NCBI GenBank assembly: GCA_026014735.1 | Contig: JAOZHT010000003.1 | Location: 1-64,000, forward strand | Direction of reading: 5' to 3' | DNA length: 64,000 nt | DNA from: Candidatus Bathyarchaeota archaeon | Lineage (GTDB): Archaea; Thermoproteota; Bathyarchaeia; Bathyarchaeales; Bathycorpusculaceae | Part shown: positions 1-7,490 of the stretch, piece after piece | Layout: each line of letters starts with the position of its first letter | Numbering within the stretch: the stretch's first letter is position 1 | Program-made: the position numbers and the translations under genes | The notes under the pieces: generated by a model | What the model was told of the DNA's origin: nothing | Databases searched by the model: none | Seen by the model: the letters and a program-made list of their open reading frames with translations, nothing else

Positions 1-48
1 AGTCGTAACAAGGTGGCCGTAGGGGAACCTGCGGCCGGATCACCTCCT
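1..48 (+). rRNA. 16S ribosomal RNA, 3' end only
   Basis: The window opens inside the last helix of small-subunit rRNA: the universal AGTCGTAACAAGGT block and the terminal GGATCACCTCCT anti-Shine-Dalgarno tail are both present. The rest of the gene lies outside the window. No 23S rRNA or spacer tRNA was recognised downstream; a T-rich tract follows within about 100 bases, which suggests that the 16S is transcribed alone. Its tail pairs with the strong SD seen at 29652-29660. Confidence 0.97.
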
Positions 49-141
49 AAGAAAACAGCATTCGCTGCTTTAACTGGAGGAGCAAGGAGAACATAACATG
101 GCTATACGTCAAAGCCCCCTAATAGCAACCAAGTAGCTGAG

Positions 142-175
142 CAAACTGGGTTTCTTTTTTTCATTTTATTTGTTT
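142..175 (+). terminator. T-rich terminator after 16S rRNA
   Basis: A run of seven T and further T-rich sequence follows the 16S gene by about 100 bases, typical of archaeal intrinsic termination on U-tracts. The bases between 49 and 141 are the 16S trailer, with no gene seen. Confidence 0.5.
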
Positions 176-216
176 TATCAGAGATGCCCTCTGTTGTCTG
201 TTGCTTGCTGTAGCTA

Positions 217-238
217 TACCCCCCTCTATTTATAGGCT
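217..238 (+). promoter_or_regulatory. C-tract plus TATA promoter-like motif, copy 1
   Basis: A C6 tract followed by TCTATTTATAGGCT looks like a BRE/TATA element. Nearly the same 22-23 bases recur at 37828-37850, differing by one C and one base in the TATA part. In both places no coding region starts at the expected distance of about 25 bases downstream, so an untranslated transcript is one explanation. Confidence 0.4.
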
Positions 239-400
239 CAGCGATTGTTGGGGTGTGCAGCTGATTTTTTTGCATTTGTGGTTGTTTGTGGGGGTTTGTT
301 GGTTGGGTGTGGCGGGGGTTGCTTTATTTTTGGTTGTTTGCCGTTGGCTGCTCTGCATCTCTGGGAGCTGCGTTTGCTTGCTCTGGGTAGCCATCCCTCC

Positions 401-413
401 CCTTATAAAAAGG
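401..413 (+). promoter_or_regulatory. TATA box, CCTTATAAAAAGG
   Basis: A C-rich stretch followed by a TATAAAAA core makes a good archaeal BRE/TATA. Initiation would be expected near 437, ahead of the hairpin at 459-490. Without a coding region here, the product could be a short RNA of about 55 nt. Confidence 0.4.
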
Positions 414-458
414 AGAAACCGTTTCCTCTCTGCATGAGGGTTTTCTTGGCTGCAAACA

Positions 459-490
459 TTTCCGCGGCTTCTCGGAAACTCTTTTTTCTT
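459..490 (+). terminator. Hairpin followed by T-run
   Basis: TTTCCG at 459-464 pairs with CGGAAA at 473-478 across an 8-base loop, and a T6 tract lies in 481-490. It fits as the end of a short transcript from the TATA box at 401-413. Confidence 0.4.
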
Positions 491-664
491 AAATCGCCGC
501 GCCGATTAATCGAATCTTTTCACAATCAGCCGATTGCTGCCAAGGCGATTTCCTGCAGCGCTTAGCGAAGAAACAAAATTCTCTCAACCTGGTTGATGGT
601 GACCAAAAAAGCCGCCAAGCGGATCGTTTTCGAATAACTATTTTAATCTAAACCTAAATTAAAA

Positions 665-983
665 ATGCTTGACCTGTGGGGGATAAAAAATCGATAAAAG
701 AGACTTCTTAATTCTAGTAATTAGCTTTGATGTTCTTGTTAGTTTAGGTTTTATTGCTGCAAACTGGTATATTTGGGATTACTTCAACGGAAAAACCACA
801 ATTAATGTGTGGGGCCCCTTCCAAATGGTTACAATGCCTACAACAGACGGCGGGTCAGTGATCGCAACCTACATTCCGATGCCAAACTATGCATTTATTT
901 TGTTTTGGATTGCTTTGGTAGGTAACTTTATTCTATTAGTATTAGCAGTTAGAGGCAATAACGGGAAAGCAGTGAAGTCTTAA
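665..983 (+). pseudogene. Small membrane protein gene with a one-base frameshift
   Basis: An ATG at 665 opens a frame (MLDLWGIKNR) that stops after ten codons at a run of six A near 683-688. Ignoring one A of that run leads directly into a long frame without internal stops that ends at 981-983. The restored product is about 105 residues: a hydrophobic N-terminal helix (LILVISFDVLVSLGFIAA), an extracytoplasmic-looking middle rich in Thr and Asn, and a C-terminal helix (FILFWIALVGNFILLVLAV). The downstream frame has no ATG, GTG or TTG before its middle, so it cannot simply start later. The family is not recognised. This may be a real inactivation, a sequencing error in the A-run, or frameshifting. 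Confidence 0.5.
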
Positions 984-1073
984 TGATGTTAGCCACATCT
1001 TGATTTTTTTAGCCTCAAGTTTTGGGGATGCCCACCCTTCTTTTAACAGCGGCAACCCTCTTGTTGACAGTGA

Positions 1074-2552
1074 TTATGCTTGGGCAGCTGCCACTTCTAT
1101 ATCGAAACTGTAGCTGAAATCGTAGTTGGGTGTCCCAGTTAAGGGAACGTTTGTTTGGCCCAGCGAAACCGTTATGGCCAGCCACATAACCTGACCGGGG
1201 GCAAGCGGGTTTTGGCCTACGTTGCCTTTGCCCATCCATTCATTGCTATATGGCTGATAGGTCTGGTTGTTGAGGAAAAAGTAGTGCATCTGAATCTGGA
1301 TGTTTGAGGGTGCCTTGGCATTTCGAAGCGTTAAAGCCACGTTAATGGGGACATCGCCGTCGTTTCGTAGCACCACTATACTGCAGGTTTTATCTGCGGA
1401 GCTGCCATATCCGCTGGCGATGGCGTGGATGCCGCCGACGTTAAGGAAGGGGCCGCCGATGACGTAGCCGTTGCTGTTAGCGCCTCCTGTGGGGAACGCT
1501 GTGCCGTTGGTGAACCAAAGCGAGTAAGCAACAGTCGGCGCTGCAGACGCCACTAAGGTCTCCTGCCCAACGGTTTGATAGGCGACAGCTGGAAACAGCA
1601 AAACCGCAATCAAAAGCCCGGCGGCAATGGAAACCTTCAGTGGTGTGCTGCGGTTTCTTTTCATTCTGCTAATAGCCGCCAAGACGGTTACGGCAAGCAA
1701 CGCGGAGATTATTGCGAGGGGTGTTAGTTCTGGCACTGCAGGTTGGTCTGAGTATGCGGGGTTGCCGGTTGGGTCGCCGGTTACTTTGGGGCCACTTGTG
1801 GTGGAAGCCGCGGGGCCCGTGCTTGATGTAGCCGCCGTGGATGAGTCAGGTGTTGGATTTACAGCGCTGTTCTGGGTTGGATTCGCTGTTGGGGCAGGCG
1901 AAGGGGCCGTGGATGATTGGGGCTTGGTCGAGAAACCAGTGGATACATCATCAATCAAGAGGGTTCCAGTGATGCCCGTCGGTGGACCAAAATGTATCTG
2001 CACATCGACTGTTCCATCGGGGATTGGCCCAAACGTTAACGTCGCCGAAGTCCAAACGTTTGTCGGGGCAAGGCTGCTGGACCATGATGCAAGGTCATTT
2101 CCCGCTGTTGCCTGTGTGCTCTTGCAGAATACCTCGGCGTAGCAGCTGCTTAGGTTGCTCTTGTAGTAGAATGTTAAAGTGTAGGTTTGGCCGATTGCCC
2201 AATATAACGTTGATTCGGAAAGCGCTACAAAACCGCCGCCGGATGGGTTGGCGGTTGCGGTGAAGGCGCCGCTGTAGCTGCCTGCGTGGGCATCTTTTGT
2301 TTGGGCAATTGTGCCTTTGTGGTTTAAGTCGGAGGCGATGACCTGCCAGTTGCCAAGGGTGTTGGTTGCAGGGGCCGCTTCAAAGTCGCCGTTGGTGACG
2401 ATGTTGCTTTGCGGGGGAAAAGGGTTTGTGTAGGTTGCTTCTACGTGGATAAGTCGGGAGGTTTGCGCTGATACGGAATCTTCCATCAAAGCTATCGATG
2501 GAACAAGCAATACTATCAGCGAGAGTAGGGTGACAAAAATTTTTCTGCCCAA
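1074..2552 (-). CDS. Secreted surface protein, two modules fused in frame
   Basis: A 492-residue exported protein of unknown role. Residues 1-30 form a signal peptide. Residues 50-205 look like a galactose-binding/CBM-type jelly roll (NGDFE near the start, a GSYSG loop, DDV at the end). A Pro/Ser/Thr linker covers 208-270, followed by VPEL and a membrane helix (278-295) ending in basic residues. The sequence then continues with Met297-Lys-Arg-Asn-Arg and a second signal-like helix (305-325), leading to a beta-rich domain to residue 492. The middle junction looks like one complete surface protein run into the start of another. Only the linker and helix architecture supports the surface location. 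Confidence 0.7.
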   Translation of the reverse strand: MGRKIFVTLLSLIVLLVPSIALMEDSVSAQTSRLIHVEATYTNPFPPQSNIVTNGDFEAAPATNTLGNWQVIASDLNHKGTIAQTKDAHAGSYSGAFTATANPSGGGFVALSESTLYWAIGQTYTLTFYYKSNLSSCYAEVFCKSTQATAGNDLASWSSSLAPTNVWTSATLTFGPIPDGTVDVQIHFGPPTGITGTLLIDDVSTGFSTKPQSSTAPSPAPTANPTQNSAVNPTPDSSTAATSSTGPAASTTSGPKVTGDPTGNPAYSDQPAVPELTPLAIISALLAVTVLAAISRMKRNRSTPLKVSIAAGLLIAVLLFPAVAYQTVGQETLVASAAPTVAYSLWFTNGTAFPTGGANSNGYVIGGPFLNVGGIHAIASGYGSSADKTCSIVVLRNDGDVPINVALTLRNAKAPSNIQIQMHYFFLNNQTYQPYSNEWMGKGNVGQNPLAPGQVMWLAITVSLGQTNVPLTGTPNYDFSYSFDIEVAAAQA

Positions 2553-2846
2553 ATCTTAACCTCAAAACGTTGATAGCCTAATTTAGAGTAAGCTAAGATT
2601 TAAGGCAAATGCCGAAGAAGGGTTGCCTCAAGAAAAACAGAGGTTAAGCCAAAAGCAACCGCAAACGTCCCACATAGGCATCTATTGTTTCCTTAAAAAG
2701 CAACAGCCCAGTTCTTTTTAGTGTCGAAGTGGGGTCGTTTGAGGTTGGTCTGGTTTGTGAATCCTTTAGAGCGCTAATTTCTCCAGTAACAGGCATTCGT
2801 GATCAATGCTTAACGCATATTGGGGCAAGGAAGCAACAATTCACAT

Positions 2847-3548
2847 TTAGTTATAGATCGTTTCAAGCATAATTCGCTTGAAGATTTCTGCGCCATGTCT
2901 GAGCTTTAGCTTCTTTTCTCCTAATCGCTCTCGATATTGAATATCGACTTCGGCAATCGTGTATCCTTTTCGTTCCACATGGTGATTTAGCTCTACTTCT
3001 ATGTCAAAACCCTTCGATTTCACGACCCAATCCCGCATAATAGAGGCACGTACAACCCGAAGACCGGTTAATGGGTCCCTGAGGGGTACACCGTTTAGTA
3101 TGTTATGGACAAACGCTATAAGTCGATTGCCGAAGTTGAAGAGGTTATGCAAAGCCTTTGTGTCGAGATGGTGATTAAACCGATTTCCACATACCATACC
3201 CACATCTGGATTATGCTCCAGCATCAGTATCATTTCAGGGATTCTTTCGCTTGAATAGGTGAAATCCGCGTCAGTAATTATCACGTATTCAACGGCTGGA
3301 TTGATGAACTCCAATGACTTTGCCAGGGCATCACCTTTGCCTTTTCCATCCTGAAAAGCAACCTGGGCTCCAAGGCCCCGAGCGATTTCAACTGTTCGAT
3401 CCGTGCTTTTTCCATCAACCACTAAAACTTTTGTCTTAGGTAAATTATCAAGCAGTTCAGATATTGTTGGGCCTATCCCTTCTTGCTCATTTAGAGCCGC
3501 AATCACTGTTTGTGTTAGGGGAAATGCTGGGTTTTCGGTTTTCTGCAA
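2847..3548 (-). CDS. Family 2 glycosyltransferase (dolichyl-phosphate sugar synthase type)
   Basis: A GT-A fold transferase of 233 residues, probably moving a sugar from a nucleotide donor to dolichyl phosphate for cell-surface glycans. It shows the GT2 N-terminal pattern VIAALNEQEGI (residues 15-25), VVDGKSTDRT (43-52), and the metal-binding DAD at 93-95 in ITDADFTY. The later DPLTGLR stretch is typical of the DPM1/dolichyl-phosphate glucosyltransferase group. No membrane helix is present, so it acts at the cytoplasmic face. The start is TTG at 3548. The neighbouring surface protein would be a plausible glycan target, which is inference. Confidence 0.85.
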   Translation of the reverse strand: MQKTENPAFPLTQTVIAALNEQEGIGPTISELLDNLPKTKVLVVDGKSTDRTVEIARGLGAQVAFQDGKGKGDALAKSLEFINPAVEYVIITDADFTYSSERIPEMILMLEHNPDVGMVCGNRFNHHLDTKALHNLFNFGNRLIAFVHNILNGVPLRDPLTGLRVVRASIMRDWVVKSKGFDIEVELNHHVERKGYTIAEVDIQYRERLGEKKLKLRHGAEIFKRIMLETIYN

Positions 3549-3861
3549 TTACCAACACCCTTAGGGTTAACTGTTTAACTGAAAAGTCGCTCGTTCATAA
3601 GCAAGTGGCTTCATGACTTTTTGGCTGCGGTTGAAGCGTTCATAATAGTGTCTGGCTGCCTAAGGAAATTACAGTAAGGTTAAGCTGAAAAATTGGCGCT
3701 TTTAAATTTTGAATACATTGACATTTAGGGGAACACGTCTTCTGTCCCTTCCTAATGGAAGCGGATAGAAAACAAAGGTAGCCAATGCTGTTTCCTGCCT
3801 TCTCCTCCCCTCTCCACTTATCTCTTGAACTATTGATAAGCCAATATTATAGCATCTAAGA

Positions 3862-3870
3862 CATATATAT
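3862..3870 (+). promoter_or_regulatory. TATA box upstream of the CYTH gene leader
   Basis: CATATATAT is a clear TATA element. Initiation is expected near 3893, leaving a leader of about 134 bases before the CYTH start at 4027, long for an archaeon. The 3549-3861 stretch upstream of it holds no gene that I can see. Confidence 0.5.
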
Positions 3871-3920
3871 GGTAGCTTTCTGCCCGTGAAATTAGTCTTC
3901 AGCCCTCAGCGGTTTAGATC

Positions 3921-4004
3921 ATGAACCATAAGCAGCCGCCGAGTACCTCCACTCGCCTAGTTCACTTGCGATCTCATATTCAGGCTAGGCGGATTGTTTT
4001 TTAA
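3921..4004 (+). CDS. Possible 27-codon leader ORF ahead of CYTH
   Basis: An ATG at 3921, about 28 bases after the predicted transcription start, opens a 27-residue frame (MNHKQPPSTSTRLV... ending in RRIVF) that stops 22 bases before the CYTH start. The peptide is basic and not recognised. The frame contains both arms of the 3954-3991 stem. It could be a translated leader or chance. Confidence 0.25.
   Translation: MNHKQPPSTSTRLVHLRSHIQARRIVF
3954..3991 (+). promoter_or_regulatory. Stem-loop in the CYTH leader
   Basis: CGCCTAG (3954-3960) pairs perfectly with CTAGGCG (3985-3991) across a 24-base loop, and TTGTTTTTT follows at once. It looks like a terminator or attenuator placed 35 bases before the CYTH start codon. 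Confidence 0.4.
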
Positions 4005-4026
4005 GAGATCCGATTCTTCTTATTTT

Positions 4027-4572
4027 ATGAAAGAAGTCGAAGTGAAGATTTTAGAGGTCAACCGGCAAAAGCTCACAGGGGCCCTTGAAGGCATGGGGGC
4101 CAAAAAGGTTTTTGACGGTGAAGTCACCACGGTATTTCTAGATTTCCCCGATGGCCAAATAGGCAAACGCGGAGATGTTTTGCGGATAAGAAGAATGCAG
4201 CAGAAAACAGAGGTAACCTACAAGAAAATCAAGGCTGCCCAAGCCGTTAAGGAAGCCGACGAAACAAACCTGGAGGTGTCAGACTACGACTCCGCACTAG
4301 CTATTCTTCAATGCCTCGGGTTAACCGTAACCGGGCAGATGCAGAAGCACCGGGTTAGCTATCGGCTTGATGGAGTTCACTTTGACATCGACCGTTACAG
4401 CAGCGACTACGGTTTTATCCCAGAATTCCTGGAGATAGAAGGCACCGTGGAGAACATACACAGATACGCTGGCCTTTTAGGTTACCAGCCTAAAGATTGC
4501 TTGCCTTGGTCAACCAGCCAGCTAGTAGACTACTATTTCAACAAAAAGCACAAACAAGAAAAAAGCGGTTAA
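4027..4572 (+). CDS. CYTH-domain triphosphatase / CyaB-like protein
   Basis: The 181-residue product belongs to the CYTH family, a metal-dependent tunnel-fold group including thiamine triphosphatase, class IV adenylate cyclase and inorganic tri/polyphosphatases. The signature ExExK is MKEVEVKI at the N-terminus, and later strands carry RIRRM, YKKIK and the acidic FIPEFLEIEG motif that binds metal. I chose the ATG at 4027 over the TTG at 3994 because the family starts directly at ExExK. Proximity to ppk1 and a CHAD protein favours a polyphosphate or tripolyphosphate substrate (inference). The stop overlaps the convergent gene's stop in a shared TTAA. Confidence 0.85.
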   Translation: MKEVEVKILEVNRQKLTGALEGMGAKKVFDGEVTTVFLDFPDGQIGKRGDVLRIRRMQQKTEVTYKKIKAAQAVKEADETNLEVSDYDSALAILQCLGLTVTGQMQKHRVSYRLDGVHFDIDRYSSDYGFIPEFLEIEGTVENIHRYAGLLGYQPKDCLPWSTSQLVDYYFNKKHKQEKSG

Positions 4573-5033
4573 GACTTGGTTTTTGCTGCTTTGCGCCGAG
4601 GCCGAGTATGCACTGCAGCGGCGGCTTTAGGCGCAGGTTTGGTTGGGGCCACGTCTTTTTTGGTGACATTCCACGCGGGGTATTCGCCGTGTTCTTTCTT
4701 GAAGCTTTCCAGCAGCTCTTTCTGGGTGACTTTGGGGGTGTCGGTTAGCAGGTAACTGAGTGAGACTCTTTCCAGGTAGCTGTCGTTGAGGAGGCGGGCG
4801 TTGATTTTTCGGGTGGCTTTTCCGCCGACGCCGCAGAGGTAGCCTGCGAAGACGCGTTTTGCGGGTTTTTTAGTTTTGCCGATGTAGAGTATGTCGGAGG
4901 TTGGTTTGTCGGTGAGGGTGCTGTCGGCTAAGACTATGACGCTGGCTTTGTTGGGGGGCAAGTGGGCGAAGGTGAGTGCCTTAAGGGGGACGAAGTCGCC
5001 AAAGCCTTTTTCTTTAAGAGTAATCGAATTCAT
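4569..5033 (-). CDS. GIY-YIG-like domain protein with basic tail
   Basis: A 154-residue protein whose middle resembles a compact GIY-YIG nuclease core: a strand (SVIVLADS, 31-38), then ILYIGKT (48-54), Arg60, and a GYLCGVGGKATRKI stretch in place of the usual helix. The last 25 residues are rich in Lys, Arg, Ala and Pro and probably contact nucleic acid. Whether it is an active nuclease cannot be settled by eye, because the second GIY tyrosine is not obvious. It converges on the CYTH gene with a 4-base overlap of stop codons. Confidence 0.5.
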   Translation of the reverse strand: MNSITLKEKGFGDFVPLKALTFAHLPPNKASVIVLADSTLTDKPTSDILYIGKTKKPAKRVFAGYLCGVGGKATRKINARLLNDSYLERVSLSYLLTDTPKVTQKELLESFKKEHGEYPAWNVTKKDVAPTKPAPKAAAAVHTRPRRKAAKTKS

Positions 5034-5069
5034 GGTTTATAGGTGGTTGCTTGCTAAATTTATTCATTG

Positions 5070-5088
5070 CTATATATCAAATATATAG
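5070..5088 (-). promoter_or_regulatory. A/T-rich TATA region for the GIY-YIG-like gene
   Basis: CTATATATTTGATATATAG on the minus strand lies 37-55 bases upstream of the start at 5033. The rest of 5034-5351 has no convincing gene; a 61-codon frame at 5149-5334 has a Ser/Thr/Asn-rich composition and no coding character. A second TATA-like site (CATAATTATTG, about 5300) probably serves ppk1. Confidence 0.45.
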
Positions 5089-5351
5089 ACTATAAAGACT
5101 ATTTTCAAAGCCCTTAAAAGACAAAACCATCATAAACGACTCAGTGACATGGCATGCATAAACCAGTCTTGCTTTTCGAATACGAAACCTTCCAAGTCCA
5201 CAAACCCATCAACATCAACAGCCACCAAACACCAGCTAAGCAGAAACGCTAAGCACAAGTTGCCGTTTATGACAGATTCATTGATAAGCGGCGTACTCCA
5301 TAATTATTGCTCAGAGACCACGCGAAGTGGATAACGGCTGGTATTTAGCTC

Positions 5352-7490
5352 TTGGTAACTGCCTCCTTCTGTGATTCAGAAAAAAACAGCGCCCTCGCTA
5401 TAGACAAGACGCTGGATAACCCCAGCTACTACATCAACCGCGAAGTCAGCTGGATTCGCTTCAACGCCCGCATCCTTGAAGAGGCACGCGACGACGAATG
5501 GAATCCGCTGCTGGAACGAATCAAGTTTTTAGCCATCTGCGGCAGCAACCTCGACGAATTCTTCATGACCCGGGCAGCACGACTGCTTAAAAAAATCAAC
5601 CGGGGCTCTGAAGAACGCACCATGGACGGCATGACCCCCACTGAGCAAATCAACGCTACCCGCAGAGAAATATTGCCCCTAATCGAGAAACACGCAGACT
5701 GCTGGAACAACGAATTATTGCCTGCGTTGGCAAAGGAAGACATCTTGGTCTGCAAATTCAGCGAGTTAGCGGAAACCAAAAAAGAGTCGCTGCGAAGCCT
5801 GTTTGCCTCATCGATTTTGCCTGCAGTGAAGGTTTATAGGCAAAACTGGGAGGCAAACGACATCGAGAATCTCCATGTGTCCCTCTGTGTGGGCGGCTTT
5901 GAAGGCGGCGGCTTCTGCATAGTTGATTTACCCACGGAGCAGTATGGTCGACTCATTGAGGTTCCCCAGTCCAGTTTTAGGCAGAAACTAAACATTCAAC
6001 ATGAGTTTGTTTTCTTAGAGGATCTGGTAGCAGCCAATCTGGACCTGGTTTTTGCTAATCAAATGCATCTTGCCGCGTACCCGTTTAGGCTGACCCGGAA
6101 CGGTGAAATCGAAATACTCATGAATGAATCCTCAGATTTCCTCTCCTCAATCAAGAAGGGACTCACTAAACGCAAAACAGGGTTCCCCAGCCGCCTTGAA
6201 TACAGCAAAGACATGCCCCAGACCCTAAGAGATGCCTTAGCGACACGGTTGGGGTTGCCGGATTACTTAATCTACGAGTTTAATGGCCCCCTTGGACTCG
6301 TGGACCTGTGGCAGCTGCATAAAATATCTCGGCCTGACCTTAAAGACAAAACTTTCCTGCCCTCCATCACGCCGCTGCTTACGCCCGAAAAGAGCCTTTT
6401 TCAAACAATCACTAAACATGACATCGTGCTGTATCATCCCTATGACGGCTTTGAGGTAATTGTGGATTTACTCAAGGAAGCCGCGCGGGACCACGGGGTG
6501 GAACGCATCTGCATAACTATGTACCGTATGGATGCTAAATCACCGGTGGTAGATGCCCTCATCGAGGCCGCCCGAAACGGCAAACAAGTCACAGCCATCG
6601 TCGAGTTAAAAGCCAAGTTCGACGAGGAAAACAACATTCTGCTTGTAACTCGCCTTAAAGAGGCGGGGGTTGAAGCAGTCTATAATTTCCCCAACCTTAA
6701 AGTCCACGCTAAACTCTGCTTGATTGTACGCAGAGAAAAGCAGGGGCTGGCCCGCTACTCGCATGTTGGCTCAGGCAACTACAACGCGGTGACCGCAAGA
6801 ATCTACGGCGACATCGGCTACCTGACCGCTAGACATGACGTCGGCGTCGAGCTCGAGGAGCTTTTCGGCATACTCATCAATGGCTTACAGGAAAAGGACT
6901 TTAAGCATTTGCTGGTGGCGCCTAAATCCCTTAAAAACGAGATTCTTAAGCGTATCGAACGGGAAATTGAGTTTCATAAGCAAACCGGCTGCGGGTATTT
7001 GGCGTTTAAACTCAATAACCTTGAAGAGAAAGACATAATCAAAGCCCTCTACTGTGCCTCGATGGCGGGAATTAAAATCGACCTTAACGTGCGGGCGCTC
7101 TGCTGCCTAAAACCGGGCATCCCCGGGGTAAGCGAGAACATCTCTGTGATTTCGATTGTGGGGCGTTTTTTGGAGCATGCCCGCATCTACTACTTCCAAC
7201 ATGGCCCCGACAGCGAAGTGCTAATCGGCAGCTCAGATTTGATGTTTAGGAACCTAAACGAGCGCGTGGAGGTGCTCTTTAGCGTTCCCGACCCCAAAAA
7301 CCGCCAAGCCATCCTTGAGCATATGCTCAAAATTCACCTGCATGATAACGTTAAAGCCCGCAGGCTCCTATGCGACGGCACCTACCAGCGGGTCACCGCA
7401 AAACCCGGTGAAGCCAACATCAACTCGCAGTTCTGGCTAATCCAAAACAGAGGCGTCTGGCATGAACACACCGAATACAACCCCGTGTAG
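5352..7490 (+). CDS. ppk1: Polyphosphate kinase 1
   Basis: PPK1 reversibly makes inorganic polyphosphate from ATP in the cytosol. The 712-residue product has the full family layout: N-terminal helical domain (YINREVSWIRFNARILEEA, then GSNLDEFF), a middle domain, and two phospholipase-D-like halves. The autophosphorylated His is His452 in KVHAKLCL and the second conserved His is His617 in YYFQHG. HVGSGNYN and the C-terminal FRNLNERVEV are also present. The start must be the TTG at 5352 because a stop lies two codons upstream and no ATG follows near the conserved N-terminus. The 3' end overlaps the next gene by 29 bases, indicating one transcript with the CHAD fusion and ppx. PPK1 is uncommon in archaea, so lateral origin is possible. 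Confidence 0.95.
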   Translation: MVTASFCDSEKNSALAIDKTLDNPSYYINREVSWIRFNARILEEARDDEWNPLLERIKFLAICGSNLDEFFMTRAARLLKKINRGSEERTMDGMTPTEQINATRREILPLIEKHADCWNNELLPALAKEDILVCKFSELAETKKESLRSLFASSILPAVKVYRQNWEANDIENLHVSLCVGGFEGGGFCIVDLPTEQYGRLIEVPQSSFRQKLNIQHEFVFLEDLVAANLDLVFANQMHLAAYPFRLTRNGEIEILMNESSDFLSSIKKGLTKRKTGFPSRLEYSKDMPQTLRDALATRLGLPDYLIYEFNGPLGLVDLWQLHKISRPDLKDKTFLPSITPLLTPEKSLFQTITKHDIVLYHPYDGFEVIVDLLKEAARDHGVERICITMYRMDAKSPVVDALIEAARNGKQVTAIVELKAKFDEENNILLVTRLKEAGVEAVYNFPNLKVHAKLCLIVRREKQGLARYSHVGSGNYNAVTARIYGDIGYLTARHDVGVELEELFGILINGLQEKDFKHLLVAPKSLKNEILKRIEREIEFHKQTGCGYLAFKLNNLEEKDIIKALYCASMAGIKIDLNVRALCCLKPGIPGVSENISVISIVGRFLEHARIYYFQHGPDSEVLIGSSDLMFRNLNERVEVLFSVPDPKNRQAILEHMLKIHLHDNVKARRLLCDGTYQRVTAKPGEANINSQFWLIQNRGVWHEHTEYNPV

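Larger units (their letters stand above)
176..664. other. Gene-poor spacer after the 16S unit
   Basis: No credible coding region is seen here. The forward ORFs in this stretch are low-complexity, rich in Leu, Cys, Val and Trp because of a G/T-rich strand around 241-380. The stretch contains two promoter-like sites (217-238 and 401-413) and one hairpin with a T-run (459-490), so a small untranslated RNA is possible, but none is recognised. Confidence 0.5.

Noticed and set aside
201-565. Two overlapping forward ORFs after the 16S gene
   Set aside because: Low-complexity composition from a G/T-rich strand, no coherent domain or ribosome-binding site; they run across promoter-like DNA.
2380-2565. 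61-codon minus ORF inside the first surface protein
   Set aside because: Alternative frame of the same coding region.
5149-5334. 61-codon ORF before ppk1
   Set aside because: Ser/Thr/Asn/Lys-rich composition without structure, and it covers the ppk1 promoter.
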